Shown here: piece after piece, positions 35,094-44,172 of the stretch
Position numbering within the stretch: the stretch's first letter is position 1
Layout: each line of letters begins with the position of its first letter
NCBI RefSeq assembly: GCF_014203275.1
Contig: NZ_JACHIP010000015.1
Coordinates: 1-61,679, forward strand
Direction of reading: 5' to 3'
Length of the DNA: 61,679 nucleotides
Source: Granulicella aggregans
Lineage (GTDB): Bacteria; Acidobacteriota; Terriglobia; Terriglobales; Acidobacteriaceae
The notes under the pieces: model-generated
The model's input: the letters and a program-made list of their open reading frames with translations, nothing else
Told to the model about the DNA's origin: nothing
Databases searched by the model: none
Made by a program: the position numbers and the translations under genes

Positions 35094-36176
35094 ATGTCCG
35101 CGCCTTTGCGATCGCCGATCCTCCCCATGCTCGCGAAACGGGTAGAGGAAATTCCTCTGGATGCGAATCCCTGGAGCTTTGAACCGAAGTGGGATGGATT
35201 TCGCGCAGTGATCTTCCGCAACGAAAATGAACTTCTCATTCAGAGTCGTGACGGCAAACCACTCGACCGTTACTTCCCTGAGCTCCGCGAACCCCTGCTG
35301 GAACAGTTGCCCCAACAGTGCATTCTGGATGGCGAAATCATCATCGCAACGAAGAGTGGCCTCGACTTTGATGCGCTGACCCTGCGCATCCATCCTGCTG
35401 CATCGCGTGTGAAGACCCTTGCCGCGCAATCACCGGCCTCGGTAATCTTCTTCGATCTCCTTCAGGTGGAGGGCCATGATCTGTGCAACGAACCCTTCTC
35501 CGTCAGGCGTGCTGGACTCGAACGAATCCTCTCTAATGTTCAAGCACCCTTGCATCTCACGCCTGCTACTCGAGACCGAGAGATTGCGAAGGACTGGTTC
35601 ACGCGCTTCGAAGGAGCGGGTCTAGATGGTGTCATCGCCAAGCCACTCGCTGGACTCTACACACCAGAGAAACGCACCATGCTGAAGATAAAGCATGAAC
35701 GCGACTGCGACTGTGTCGTGGCGGGCTTCCGGTGGCATAAGGAAAGTGAAGGCACAGCAGTAGGATCGTTACTCCTCGGCCTCTACAACGATGCGGGCAA
35801 GCTGCAGCACGCTGGAGTCTGTGCCAGCTTTACGGCGGCCAAACGTGGCGAGTTAGCAGACTTTCTCGCTCCCTATCGCGAACAGGCCTTGGATAAACAT
35901 CCCTGGGCTGATTGGGCTGACGAAACCGCACAGGCCGGTGGCCGCATGCCGGGCGGCAAGTCGCGATGGAACGCAGGAAAAGACTTAAGCTGGCAGCCGC
36001 TGCGTACTGAACTCGTTGTTGAGGTGGCCTACGAACACATGCAGGGAGATCGTTTCCGTCATCTCGCACACTTTCGACGCTGGCGTCCTGACAAGCCAGT
36101 CAAGGACTGTACTTACGCGCAGTTGGAAGTCGTACCACCGCAGGAGTTGATGAGCATCTTCCCTGAACGAACATGA
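35094..36176 (+). CDS. ligC: ATP-dependent DNA ligase (LigC type)
   Basis: A 360-residue ligase that seals DNA nicks using ATP, linked in bacteria to non-homologous end joining or alternative repair. The adenylation motif with the nucleophilic Lys is EPKWDGFRAV; further motifs are SRDGKPLDRYFPEL, ILDGEIII, VIFFDLLQVEG, LDGVIAKPL and RTMLKIKHERDCDCVV. A C-terminal OB fold follows (LQHAGVCASFTAAKRGEL, RTELVVEVAYEHMQGDRFRH). No polymerase or nuclease domain is fused. It converges with a LigD-type polymerase gene 27 bp away, suggesting a split LigD system. Confidence 0.92.
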   Translation: MSAPLRSPILPMLAKRVEEIPLDANPWSFEPKWDGFRAVIFRNENELLIQSRDGKPLDRYFPELREPLLEQLPQQCILDGEIIIATKSGLDFDALTLRIHPAASRVKTLAAQSPASVIFFDLLQVEGHDLCNEPFSVRRAGLERILSNVQAPLHLTPATRDREIAKDWFTRFEGAGLDGVIAKPLAGLYTPEKRTMLKIKHERDCDCVVAGFRWHKESEGTAVGSLLLGLYNDAGKLQHAGVCASFTAAKRGELADFLAPYREQALDKHPWADWADETAQAGGRMPGGKSRWNAGKDLSWQPLRTELVVEVAYEHMQGDRFRHLAHFRRWRPDKPVKDCTYAQLEVVPPQELMSIFPERT

Positions 36177-36203
36177 CACGCCTGTAGTTACGCTTACGAG
36201 ACA

Positions 36204-37559
36204 TCAGGCTTTCGATTCATCACGTGCCCGTGTTGGGTCATCATTAGGATCAGGTACGCCTTGTGCAGGTCGAGCAGCCTCCGGCACGTGTCGCAGATTG
36301 ACGCGAATGCGGTACCAAACGTAAGACGAGCCGCGCATACGGTCCACCAGAACGTCATCCGGCGCCAGCAAGGCTGCGACCTCGGGATGTTGCACTCTCC
36401 AACGCTCCAGCCCCGCCTCCGCCGCAGCCTTATCCGATGACTGCGCGATCACGATCAGCGGCATGGTCGGTTGTCTGCGCCCCTTCTTCGTAATCGGAGC
36501 CGAATTTGGATCATCTTCTTGGCCCTCAGTCTTTACCGTCTTCTTCGTCGCAGAGCCACGCGACTTCGAAGGCTGCACGCGCGCCGGTTCGCCCTCCATC
36601 TTGCGGAAGTGGGGAGGCCAAGGTGCGTCGCCGAGACCTTCTGCTTCATCGCGCGCCGCCATCTCCAGCAATGCATCCAGCACGCCCGCGTGTCGATCCA
36701 TCTCGGCGTGAGGATCACCAATCTTCGCGAAGCGCTCAGGCACGGTGAGCACAGTGAAGTCGGCGGGATCGCATGTCATCACCTCATCCCAGCGCAACGG
36801 TGTACTCACACGTGCATCAGGCAGGGGCCTTACAGAATAAGCTGAGCATGTCGTCCGGTCTTTCGCATTCTGGTTGTAGTCCAGAAACACGCCATGCCTC
36901 TCTTCTTTCCACCACTTACTGCTTGCCAGCGAGCAGCGTTTCTCGACCGCACGCGCCAGCGCCAGCGCCGCCCTGCGCACTTCGGTGAAGGTCCAACGCG
37001 GCTCGATCCTCACATTGATATGTATTCCACGCGACCCGCTTGTCTTGGGCCACGCGATTATGCCCAGATCATCCAGCAGGGACTTCACCTCCATGGTGAC
37101 AGCGCGCACGTCGGCCCACTCGACACCGGGTTGCGGATCGAGGTCGACTCTCAACTCATCCGGATGATCGAGATCTCCGCTGCGGACCGGGTGCGGGTGC
37201 AGCTCCATGCAACCCAGGTTCACTATCCACGCGAGACCAGCGGCATGATCGACAACAACCTCCTCAGCTGTACGCCCCGAAGGAAAGGACAAGGTGACCG
37301 TCCGCATCCACTCCGGCAGATCGCTGGGTGCGCGCTTCTGGTAGAACGGCTCTGCTTCCGAGCCATTTACGAAGCGCTTAAGAACGACGGGACGGTCCAC
37401 GATGCCACGCAAGGCTCCCGGTGCTACAGCCAGAAAATAGCGGACGATATCCAGTTTTGTGAGCTGCACATCCCGTGCAAAGTACGGCTTCATCGGACTG
37501 CTAATTCGCACCATACGTCCATCAATCTCGAGCAACTCCGCGTCGTCTGCTTTTGCCAT
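36204..37559 (-). CDS. ligD: LigD-type DNA polymerase/primase domain protein
   Basis: A 451-residue stand-alone primase-polymerase of the LigD family used in bacterial end joining. Motifs: TKLDIVRYFLAVAPGALRGI, RPVVLKRFVNG, metal-binding LRVDLDPQPGVEWADV, SGSRGIHINVRI and FLDYNQNAKDRTTCSAYSVR. The C-terminal third (after residue 320) is charged and Lys-rich, with a second small domain (PLIVIAQSSDKAAAEAGLER, VWYRIRVNLRHVPEA). Start at ATG 37559 (MAKADDAELLEIDGR). No Ku gene is present in the window. Confidence 0.9.
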   Translation of the reverse strand: MAKADDAELLEIDGRMVRISSPMKPYFARDVQLTKLDIVRYFLAVAPGALRGIVDRPVVLKRFVNGSEAEPFYQKRAPSDLPEWMRTVTLSFPSGRTAEEVVVDHAAGLAWIVNLGCMELHPHPVRSGDLDHPDELRVDLDPQPGVEWADVRAVTMEVKSLLDDLGIIAWPKTSGSRGIHINVRIEPRWTFTEVRRAALALARAVEKRCSLASSKWWKEERHGVFLDYNQNAKDRTTCSAYSVRPLPDARVSTPLRWDEVMTCDPADFTVLTVPERFAKIGDPHAEMDRHAGVLDALLEMAARDEAEGLGDAPWPPHFRKMEGEPARVQPSKSRGSATKKTVKTEGQEDDPNSAPITKKGRRQPTMPLIVIAQSSDKAAAEAGLERWRVQHPEVAALLAPDDVLVDRMRGSSYVWYRIRVNLRHVPEAARPAQGVPDPNDDPTRARDESKA

Positions 37560-37707
37560 CGCAATCCCCTGCCTGCCACGAGAATTTAGATGCGTCATAA
37601 GACGCTATGACAGCGAAGATAAGCCAACAGCGCAGCTGACGGAGAAGGATCACCGCTTTACACCTTGCCGACGATGAAATTCACTCCACGCGCGACCACG
37701 CGGTCCC

Positions 37708-37914
37708 TCGCTTATCGAAGACCTGCAATTCGTTGAGAAAATGCAGCACTTGACCACGAACGCATTCCGGAGCGAATCGTTTGTGCCCGCGGTTTTGGAG
37801 CTCAAGGTTACTTCGAGCTGACTGACTCCCTCGTGGGCGTCACCCGCGCGAAGATCTTCAATCAAGTGGGGGGGACAACCGGGGTCTTCACCCGTTTCTC
37901 CACGCAAAATTTGA
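37708..37914 (+). pseudogene. Catalase fragment with mutated catalytic His
   Basis: On the plus strand LIEDLQFVEKMQH is followed after a frame change by DHERIPERIVCARGFGAQGY, FELTDSLVGVTRAKIF and TGVFTRFST, which match residues around the active site of the katE product at 7484-9577. The essential His of VVHARG is replaced by Cys (IVCARG) and a run of seven G interrupts the end. This is a dead remnant of a second clade II catalase. Confidence 0.85.
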
Positions 37915-38020
37915 AGCCGGCGACGGTCACTTAAACCGGAACGCGTCCCGTCCCTTCGCAACGCTGCGATAGCGGAATTCTCTGACTAGAGGTCTCCTCG
38001 CCACCTCTAACTGTACTGCT

Positions 38021-38818
38021 TCATCTGGCAAGAATCGTCCGAGGTCTAGTTAGTGCTTCGATACGCGTTCTATACTTCAACGCGTTATCGAGCCAAAGCG
38101 CGTTCGCTGTCGCATGACCCAGCGCAGTATTGTCAAAGATCACCCAGGTCTCTCCCGATACCGCTTGTGCCTCAATCAGGTGAAGCTTATCAGCCAGTGT
38201 CTCTAACCAGTGCTCTGCGTAGTCTGAGTAGTAGGTGCGCGGAGTCCCGTGAAGACGCCAATAGTTCAGACCTGACCAACCTCCAGGGCGGTCCGCTTGT
38301 TCCGACCCCTTTGGTGGATCGGCCGCAACACGAGCAATTTCGAAGCTGCGGAGGAGCCGATCAACATGGCCTTCGAACCAACTAGGATGGCGAGGTTCCA
38401 ATGCGACCGCGCCGGCATGCAACTCCCGGACGGTCGTGAAAAATTCGTCCGCAAGGCCTGCGTCAAAGGCTAGCTTAGGAGGAAGTTGAATGAGGATCGG
38501 GCCGAGCTTGTCGCCGAGACCTCGTATCGCTTCGAAGAACTCCAAAAGAGCCCCGCCCGTTTTATGCAGTTTTGCCGTATGAGTTACCGCTTTAGGTGCT
38601 TTCACCGCGAAACGGAAGTCAGGGGGCGTTGTCGCTGCCCATCGTTCCCAGGTCGAGTAGCGATGGGGCCGATGGAAGCTTGAATTGATCTCCACACAAC
38701 GCAGTCGAGTTGCATACCGTTCAAGGTGGGTGAGCCTCACATCCTCGGCTGTCGTCGCGAAGAGCCCTCCGTGTTGCTTCGGCACGCCCCAACCCGCGGT
38801 ACCCACCGAGATAGTCAT
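38021..38818 (-). CDS. DUF72 (YecE-type) protein
   Basis: A 265-residue TIM-barrel-like protein of the DUF72 family, function unknown. Signatures: ISVGTAGWGVPKQHGGLF, LRCVEINSSFHRPHRYSTW, PDFRFAVKAPKAVTHTAKL, LGPILIQLPPKLAF, LEPRHPSWF, NYWRLHGTPRTYYSDY and the late TWVIFDNTALGHATANA. ATG 38818 (MTISV) is preferred over 38827 because AGGTG lies upstream. Confidence 0.9.
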   Translation of the reverse strand: MTISVGTAGWGVPKQHGGLFATTAEDVRLTHLERYATRLRCVEINSSFHRPHRYSTWERWAATTPPDFRFAVKAPKAVTHTAKLHKTGGALLEFFEAIRGLGDKLGPILIQLPPKLAFDAGLADEFFTTVRELHAGAVALEPRHPSWFEGHVDRLLRSFEIARVAADPPKGSEQADRPGGWSGLNYWRLHGTPRTYYSDYAEHWLETLADKLHLIEAQAVSGETWVIFDNTALGHATANALWLDNALKYRTRIEALTRPRTILAR

Positions 38819-38903
38819 GTAGTTCACCTACGCTACTGAAACTGCTGTGCCAGTGGCGAAGATCACAGGTTCAGCAAAAAATGATGTCATCAGCGCCAAG
38901 CTT

Positions 38904-39281
38904 CTATTTAGACGGTGGCCTGCCGGACCTTTTAGTTTCGGCGTTCTTGCCGGATCTTCTCGCCTTGACCGAGTCCTTGGGACCAGATTTTGCTGAAATC
39001 GGCGTATCCGAAAGTATTTCTCGGACCGCGTTGAGATCCGACACATATGCGTGTGAGGGTATCTTGTCCAAGATCTCATCCAGTTCTCGACTCAGGCGAG
39101 GCGAAAGTTTACTAGACTGCTTCATCTCATGAGTGATTTCACAGAGAACGTCTTCATACTGCGCGATACAGCGCACCGTATGAAGTAGGGCGTGGAGCCG
39201 ACCGTAAGCGGTGAGTTGGTCGGGGACGAGGGAGTCGGTCTCATGCTTTGCGGGTAGAGTCTTCTTCGCGGCCATAGTCAA
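38904..39281 (-). CDS. Hypothetical protein with basic tail, 125 residues
   Basis: A helical region (ALLHTVRCIAQYEDVLCEI, LSRELDEILDKIPSHAY) and a Lys/Arg-rich tail (SVKARRSGKNAETKRSGR) suggest a nucleic-acid- or ribosome-associated protein, but no family is recognised. It lies 76 bp before the DUF72 gene on the same strand. Confidence 0.6.
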   Translation of the reverse strand: MTMAAKKTLPAKHETDSLVPDQLTAYGRLHALLHTVRCIAQYEDVLCEITHEMKQSSKLSPRLSRELDEILDKIPSHAYVSDLNAVREILSDTPISAKSGPKDSVKARRSGKNAETKRSGRPPSK

Positions 39282-39373
39282 TCCATTGGATGCCGAAACA
39301 GCAGCTACCTCTTCACCCTTGGCATCTCTTGAACGAATGAAGTGGCAGTTCTCACGTACCGAGGAAGTACAAC

Positions 39374-39661
39374 TTAGGCGTAGAGCCGTTTGGCTTCGCC
39401 GAGTCTGAGCAAGTTGAGCTGCGCTTCCGTCAACTCAACCTCTTCGCAGCAGGTTGGAGTGTTCTGCGACCCATACGCGAGTTCCGCCGACCCCTTCAGA
39501 GAACCTATTGTTTCCGCATCGAGCTCCGAATGTTCAAGCAGGCGTGTGAACGCCTCGTCATTGTCATAGATCGCTAGGACATGGTCCGATCCGCGAACCG
39601 TCGTGGCGGAAACGCGCAGGGTGCCTTGCATCGTCTTGTTGAAAGCCAGCTTGAATAGCAT
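39374..39661 (-). CDS. 95-residue conserved protein (paralogue of 11511-11798)
   Basis: Same length and about three quarters identical by eye to the product at 11511-11798; shared stretches include GSDHVL, YDNDEAF, SLKGSAELA and CCEEVELTE. The two genes lie almost 28 kb apart with different neighbours, so this is a dispersed small family and not a local tandem copy. No domain recognised. Confidence 0.75.
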   Translation of the reverse strand: MLFKLAFNKTMQGTLRVSATTVRGSDHVLAIYDNDEAFTRLLEHSELDAETIGSLKGSAELAYGSQNTPTCCEEVELTEAQLNLLRLGEAKRLYA

Positions 39662-39679
39662 GTTTGTCTCTTTCCCGCC

Positions 39680-39949
39680 TCAACTTTCAGCGCGGTGTAA
39701 TGCGTTCGATGTAGCCCATAAAGCCAGACCGGAGATCGTGTCAAAAGTCATCTCTTCCCGGTCTGGAAGTCTCAGTGTGACCGCTTGAGTCTTAATTTTC
39801 TCATTCAGGTTCGGCTTGGTTGCCAGCAATACAGCCCAGATGCAAAGGCAGCGCGAGTCGCACAGATAGATCTCGCCGATGTCGTCGGTGACGACATACG
39901 ATTCGTCCGGGACTTCGACCATGTCGTACGAGCAAATTCGCCGCTTCAT
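39680..39949 (-). CDS. Hypothetical protein, 89 residues, Cys-containing
   Basis: Protein with DESYVVTDDIGEIYLCDSRC followed by LCIWAVLLATKP and TLRLPDREEMTFDTISGLAL. The CDSRCLCIW stretch suggests metal binding or a redox role. It lies 18 bp upstream of the 95-residue protein gene on the same strand. Confidence 0.65.
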   Translation of the reverse strand: MKRRICSYDMVEVPDESYVVTDDIGEIYLCDSRCLCIWAVLLATKPNLNEKIKTQAVTLRLPDREEMTFDTISGLALWATSNALHRAES

Positions 39950-39994
39950 CTTTCCGATTCACATCATAGCTGCCAGCCAGGAGTTTGCCTTGCC

Positions 39995-40747
39995 TCAATC
40001 TGTGGCATCACACCGCGCTTGCCCGCAGTGGGCTCGAGCGACCGTCAAATACTGAACCCAATCGGAAGCAATTCCACGCTGCGCTTCCCCGATCGGCATC
40101 TCTCCCGATCGGACTTTCGCGGCGAGGTAATTCTCAACGAGATCCTTCTGTTTGAAGTAGCGCTCGCGGAGCGCGACATCGGCTGGACCACACTCCGGCC
40201 AGATGTTGCCCATGCCATCCGCGCCGCCGAGTTCCAACGGCACGAGGTGATCCAGCTCACAGGTCTGATTCTTCCCTGAGTTGTCGTCAGGGCGAGGTAG
40301 AGCGTACCAGGCATAGGTCTCACGTTTTTGAACTTCGCTGCTTTGGCAGTTGCGGATACACCGCGTCCGCCAGGATGGATCGCTTAAAGTATCAGCGGTG
40401 ATGCCGGGAACAACACCGCCCGGCGTGCATCGTGGATCCGGTTCCAGGTATCCGCCCCGAAGTCTCGCTTGGCAGCTGCCGTCCGCAGGCCATGTCCACG
40501 CAGCAAGGTATTGCGAAGCACAGGTCACACCGAGACTCGAGCAAGCCTCACTCCTCTCTCTTCCATTCTTGGAAGTCTGGCCGGTTCCCGATGTCCCTCT
40601 CTCATCGCGCCGCCGATGCTGCTCGACATGCGGCTGTGTCGATTGGTGGATATCGGCGTTCCGCATATCCTTCCGAATCAACGACAGAAAACCGATTCCA
40701 AGGACAACAAACACCATTAGGATCACAACTAGGGCAGCACGCTTCAT
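39995..40747 (-). CDS. Secreted or membrane-anchored HNH endonuclease
   Basis: A 250-residue protein with an N-terminal membrane helix/signal (AALVVILMVFVVLGIGFLSL), a low-complexity linker, then an HNH nuclease domain: CELDHLVPLELGGADG and NIWPECGPADVALRERYF. Downstream helices (KDLVENYLAAKVRSGEMP, ASDWVQYLTV) complete the fold. Exported HNH enzymes may act in DNA uptake or competition; target unknown. Confidence 0.85.
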   Translation of the reverse strand: MKRAALVVILMVFVVLGIGFLSLIRKDMRNADIHQSTQPHVEQHRRRDERGTSGTGQTSKNGRERSEACSSLGVTCASQYLAAWTWPADGSCQARLRGGYLEPDPRCTPGGVVPGITADTLSDPSWRTRCIRNCQSSEVQKRETYAWYALPRPDDNSGKNQTCELDHLVPLELGGADGMGNIWPECGPADVALRERYFKQKDLVENYLAAKVRSGEMPIGEAQRGIASDWVQYLTVARAHCGQARCDATD

Positions 40748-41173
40748 TGCTCTTATCTTAGAGAACGATCACTTCAGTAACTGATTCTCACACTTCAGGG
40801 AACTGAGAGAAGCGAAGCGAGGGCGCAAGCCTCCTCCCTGATTTCAGCCGGCGTTGCCGTCTTCCATCACCCTCCTCTGCGGGGACACCCCGCAACGCCC
40901 CGAGAACAAGCAACAGCAAAAGCAGAAACAATCCCCGCGCTGGCGCGCAAGCGAGGTAACCAGACCTGCTGATGGACTCCGTCCCTGGCGCGTGCAAGCC
41001 GATGGAAAACACTCCGTGCAGCTCCAGGTATTCGCTTCCTCCGGCCTTCGGCTGGCCTTTCAGGCCATGTTTCCCACAGCCTGCACTTGCCGCCCCTGCA
41101 GGCGTGGGCCTGGGCCAAGGCGTGACTGTGAGAACAGCCACGACAACACAATCCAAGCGAGGAAACAAAGACC
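40748..41173. other. Leader region upstream of the ArdC/primase gene
   Basis: A 426 bp GC-rich stretch with no supported gene. A perfect hairpin (TGCGGGG-ACA-CCCCGCA, 40878-40894) and short mixed repeats of Pro/Arg-rich codons are seen. It may hold the promoter, and possibly replication or transfer signals, of the element remnant. Confidence 0.35.
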
Positions 41174-42226
41174 ATGAGCAACATCGCCACGATGACACCC
41201 ACGACCAAGCCCCAGACCTCTAAAGAGGTGATTGCCGCGAACGTTCAGCTACTCATCGAGCAGTTGGAAGCAGGACACAGCGAAGGGTTGACCGCTTATC
41301 TCACAGCAATGGGCCGCTTTCATAACTATTCTTTCAGCAACATTCTGGAGATCGCACGTCAGAAGCCAGACGCAACCCGCGTTGCTGGACTTTATGCGTG
41401 GAATCAGCTTGGCCGCAAGGCACCGCTCTACGACGTAGGCGATCTGAGTGATCGAGGAATGCTCCCATGCCTCGACGGGATTCCGCGAGATGCTGTAATT
41501 GGACGGCTCTCTCTACTCAAGTACCGCAATGCCCGCGGCTCTCACATCTACATCCGCCCATCCGGCGAGCATCGCTACACTGTTCTCGACGATCTCTCCG
41601 AGATCTCGCTCGCGAAGCTCATGGCTGACGGCTTCACTCCGTGCGCCGTTGTCGAGACAAGTGCCGGCAACTTCCAGGCATGGCTCAAACACCCGGCAGT
41701 CCTTCCGAAGCTTCTCGGTTCCCTCGCAGCGCAGACCTTAGCAGCACGCTACGACGCCGATCCGAGCGCGGCTGGCTGGAGACGATTCGGAAGACTACCC
41801 GGTTTTACGAACTGCAAGCCCAAGTACCGCAGACCCGATGGCCTCTTTCCCTTCGTTCGTCTCAAGAGTTGCAGTGGCGAGCAGTATCCGATGGCCGACG
41901 CTTTCGCGCAGGAAATTGCAGAACTCAACGAAGAGCGCGAGCAGCAACGTGAGGCAAGACGCCTACAGGCCTCTCTTTCTCCCCGAAGGGGACCGAGGTT
42001 GTCGACTCTGTCTCTCGAACGGTTCCGAACCTCCAGCAAATACCACGACCGCCCCGCTGCCGCAGACATCGCGTTCTGTGTCGCCGCTTACGTAAATGGT
42101 ATGGATCAGGCCCGGATTGAGCGTGCCCTTGAGGACGACTACCTCTCACGCGATCCCAGCCCTTCCAAACGAGCGTCCTACATCCGAAGAACCATGACGA
42201 AAGCGAGAGACTGGGCTTTACGTTAG
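41174..42226 (+). CDS. ArdC-N / RepB-type primase fusion protein
   Basis: A 350-residue protein joining two domains normally found apart. Residues about 17-83 (VIAANVQLLIEQLEAGHSEG, LTAYLTAMGRFHNYSFSN, AWNQLGRKA) match the ssDNA-binding N-terminal domain of ArdC antirestriction proteins, but the continuation is absent. Residues about 105-235 (KYRNARGSHIYIRPSGEH, TVLDDLSEISLAKLMADG, VVETSAGNFQAWL, GWRRFGRLPGFTNCKP) match RepB-like primase domains of mobile elements. The C-terminus is helical (DQARIERALEDDYLSRD). Possible roles are plasmid priming or strand protection on transfer. No stop or frame break is seen at the junction. Confidence 0.75.
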   Translation: MSNIATMTPTTKPQTSKEVIAANVQLLIEQLEAGHSEGLTAYLTAMGRFHNYSFSNILEIARQKPDATRVAGLYAWNQLGRKAPLYDVGDLSDRGMLPCLDGIPRDAVIGRLSLLKYRNARGSHIYIRPSGEHRYTVLDDLSEISLAKLMADGFTPCAVVETSAGNFQAWLKHPAVLPKLLGSLAAQTLAARYDADPSAAGWRRFGRLPGFTNCKPKYRRPDGLFPFVRLKSCSGEQYPMADAFAQEIAELNEEREQQREARRLQASLSPRRGPRLSTLSLERFRTSSKYHDRPAAADIAFCVAAYVNGMDQARIERALEDDYLSRDPSPSKRASYIRRTMTKARDWALR

Positions 42227-42239
42227 CCATCGCTTCTTC

Positions 42240-43800
42240 GTATCCCTTTGCCTTCCGTTCCCGAGAGCATTTGAGTTGACTGTTGTAGTTCTGAGCAGGC
42301 TACTGCTACTCGCGCCATGAAGCAGGATAGTTGAACAGGATAGCTCCCTTCCGGTTTGCCTTTCTGTCTGCGTTCAGCGTGCCGCGCTCAAGACACCCAC
42401 GCCCTTCGGACGCACGCTCTCCTTCCAAGATTCCGCTGCGCGCCTCTTCGAGCTGCGGACTCCTATCCCCCAGGCAAGCTGTGGTCCCCTTCCGCAGAAC
42501 CCTTCCAGTCGCCGAGGGAGTGGGTCGCGACGGCACACCCGTTGGGCAAGCATGTACCGCAGACAGATGGGATGAGAAGGCCTGGCTGGTTTGATACAAA
42601 GCACACAAGGAGGAATTCCATGGCAAAGAAGGGTACGTTGGCGAAATGTGATGAGCTTCAACCAAGTTTCCACGCAGCTGCAGACCAAGTGACGATTGGC
42701 ATAGATCTGGGAGACAAGTACAGCGACTGTTGCTTGCTCGGAGCTGACGGTGTCATATTTGCCGAAGGACGTGTTCGCTCCACTCCCGAGGCTCTGGCGT
42801 CACACTTCAGGAACTTACCTCCGTCTCGATTTGCCATCGAGGTTGGAGGGCACTCTCGCTGGGTTAGTCAGATGCTTCAGACCTGGGGTCACGAAGTCAT
42901 CGTAGCGAATCCTCGAAACCTGCCTATGATCACGAGCAACATCCGTAAATCGGACAGGGTCGACGCGCAACTCCTGGCACGTCTCGCTCGAGTAGATCCA
43001 CAGCTTCTTTCACCAGTCAGTCACCGCGACAGGGAGCACTATCCGGCCGTCGCTCAGCTTCGCGCTCGAGACCTCTTGGTGAGAGCGCGAACACGGCTTA
43101 TCAATGCGGTTCGAGGCATTTCAAAAGCCACTGGCTTGCGAATACCTGCTTGTAGCAGTCCATCATTTTCCGAGAAAGCCGCCCCGTTCATTTCAGAGGA
43201 ACTGAAGCCAAGCCTCGCTCCGCTGCTCGGCACCATCGAGCACCTTAGTCAACAGATCTGCTCTTTCGACAAGGAGATCTCGCGACTCGGCCGGCAGCAG
43301 TACCCCGAGACGGCTCAACTCCGCCAGATCAGCGGAGTAGGTCCAGTGACCGCTCTGGAGTTCGTGCTCACGATCGGCAATCCCAAGCGCTTTGTGAGTT
43401 CTCGCGATGTTGGACCATACCTTGGACTCACTCCTCGACGTGATCAGTCGGGCAACACCGACCAGCAGCTAAAGATCAGTAAGGCGGGCAACAAGCATCT
43501 TCGAAGTCTGCTGGTCCAGTGTGCGCAATATCTTCTGGGAAGATTCTCTCCACACAGCAATCTAAAACGATGGGGTCTGAAGCTTGCTTCCAGAGGCGGA
43601 AAGAACGGCAAGAAACGCGCTATTACAGCTGTTGCTAGGAAATTGGCGGTACTCCTACACCATCTCTGGGTAACGGGCGATGTGTATGAACCCTTGCACA
43701 ACGCGACGATGAGCTCTTGCGCTTGATTCCCTGCTCCTCATCCTTAGCAACTGCAGGCTAGCTCAGACGAATGGAAGGATCAACGAGGTTTTAGGAAGCG
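42240..43800 (+). mobile_element. IS110-family insertion sequence, apparently intact
   Basis: Contains a complete DEDD transposase gene and about 380 bp of 5' and 70-100 bp of 3' noncoding DNA. IS110 elements lack obvious terminal inverted repeats, so the ends given are estimates. From established work on the family, the noncoding region next to the transposase encodes the bridge RNA guiding insertion; the long 5' region is the place to look. It sits between the primase-fusion gene and ssb. Confidence 0.6.
42620..43726 (+). CDS. IS110-family transposase
   Basis: A 368-residue DEDD recombinase: RuvC-like N-terminal domain (TIGIDLGDKYSDCCLLG, FAIEVGGHSRWVSQML, NPRNLPMITSNIRKSDRVDA with catalytic acids) and a C-terminal transposase_20 domain (LRQISGVGPVTALEFVLTIG, DVGPYLGLTPRRDQSG, ISKAGNKHLRSLLVQCAQY). 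The ATG at 42620 follows AAGGAGGAATTCC. No stops or frameshifts, so it is probably active. The open frame upstream to 42356 is not coding. Confidence 0.92.
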   Translation: MAKKGTLAKCDELQPSFHAAADQVTIGIDLGDKYSDCCLLGADGVIFAEGRVRSTPEALASHFRNLPPSRFAIEVGGHSRWVSQMLQTWGHEVIVANPRNLPMITSNIRKSDRVDAQLLARLARVDPQLLSPVSHRDREHYPAVAQLRARDLLVRARTRLINAVRGISKATGLRIPACSSPSFSEKAAPFISEELKPSLAPLLGTIEHLSQQICSFDKEISRLGRQQYPETAQLRQISGVGPVTALEFVLTIGNPKRFVSSRDVGPYLGLTPRRDQSGNTDQQLKISKAGNKHLRSLLVQCAQYLLGRFSPHSNLKRWGLKLASRGGKNGKKRAITAVARKLAVLLHHLWVTGDVYEPLHNATMSSCA

Positions 43801-44172
43801 GTCTACCCTACTGATCGCAATCGTGTTCCTGGTGACTGCGTTTTGTCCGCGGGCGTTCGACGCCGACAGACAGATTGCAGCGCCGATCTGATTATGAGAA
43901 CCCCAATGTGCACCGGGATCCAAAGACGGAGCCCAACGAGTGCGGATGGAAGCGTGGCGAAATCAGAATGTGAACACCCTGCGACTGGAGATAAGGCTGC
44001 CGGAAGTGTTGCGACAAAGCTCAGCACAGACACTCAGGAGAGTCAATCGGCCTCTCGGTCCCTTCGTGCGCTCTAAGAACGAAAAACTAACCCCGGTGGG
44101 GCAAGAAAGAGGTTGACGTGGCGGGGCCTTCTCATGGAAGCGGACAAACCAAAAGAAACGGAGCCAAACACC
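43801..44172. other. Intergenic region between IS110 end and ssb
   Basis: No gene recognised in these 372 bases on either strand. It should include the promoter for ssb. A weak ribosome site (GGAG) lies nine bases before ATG 44173. Confidence 0.3.
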
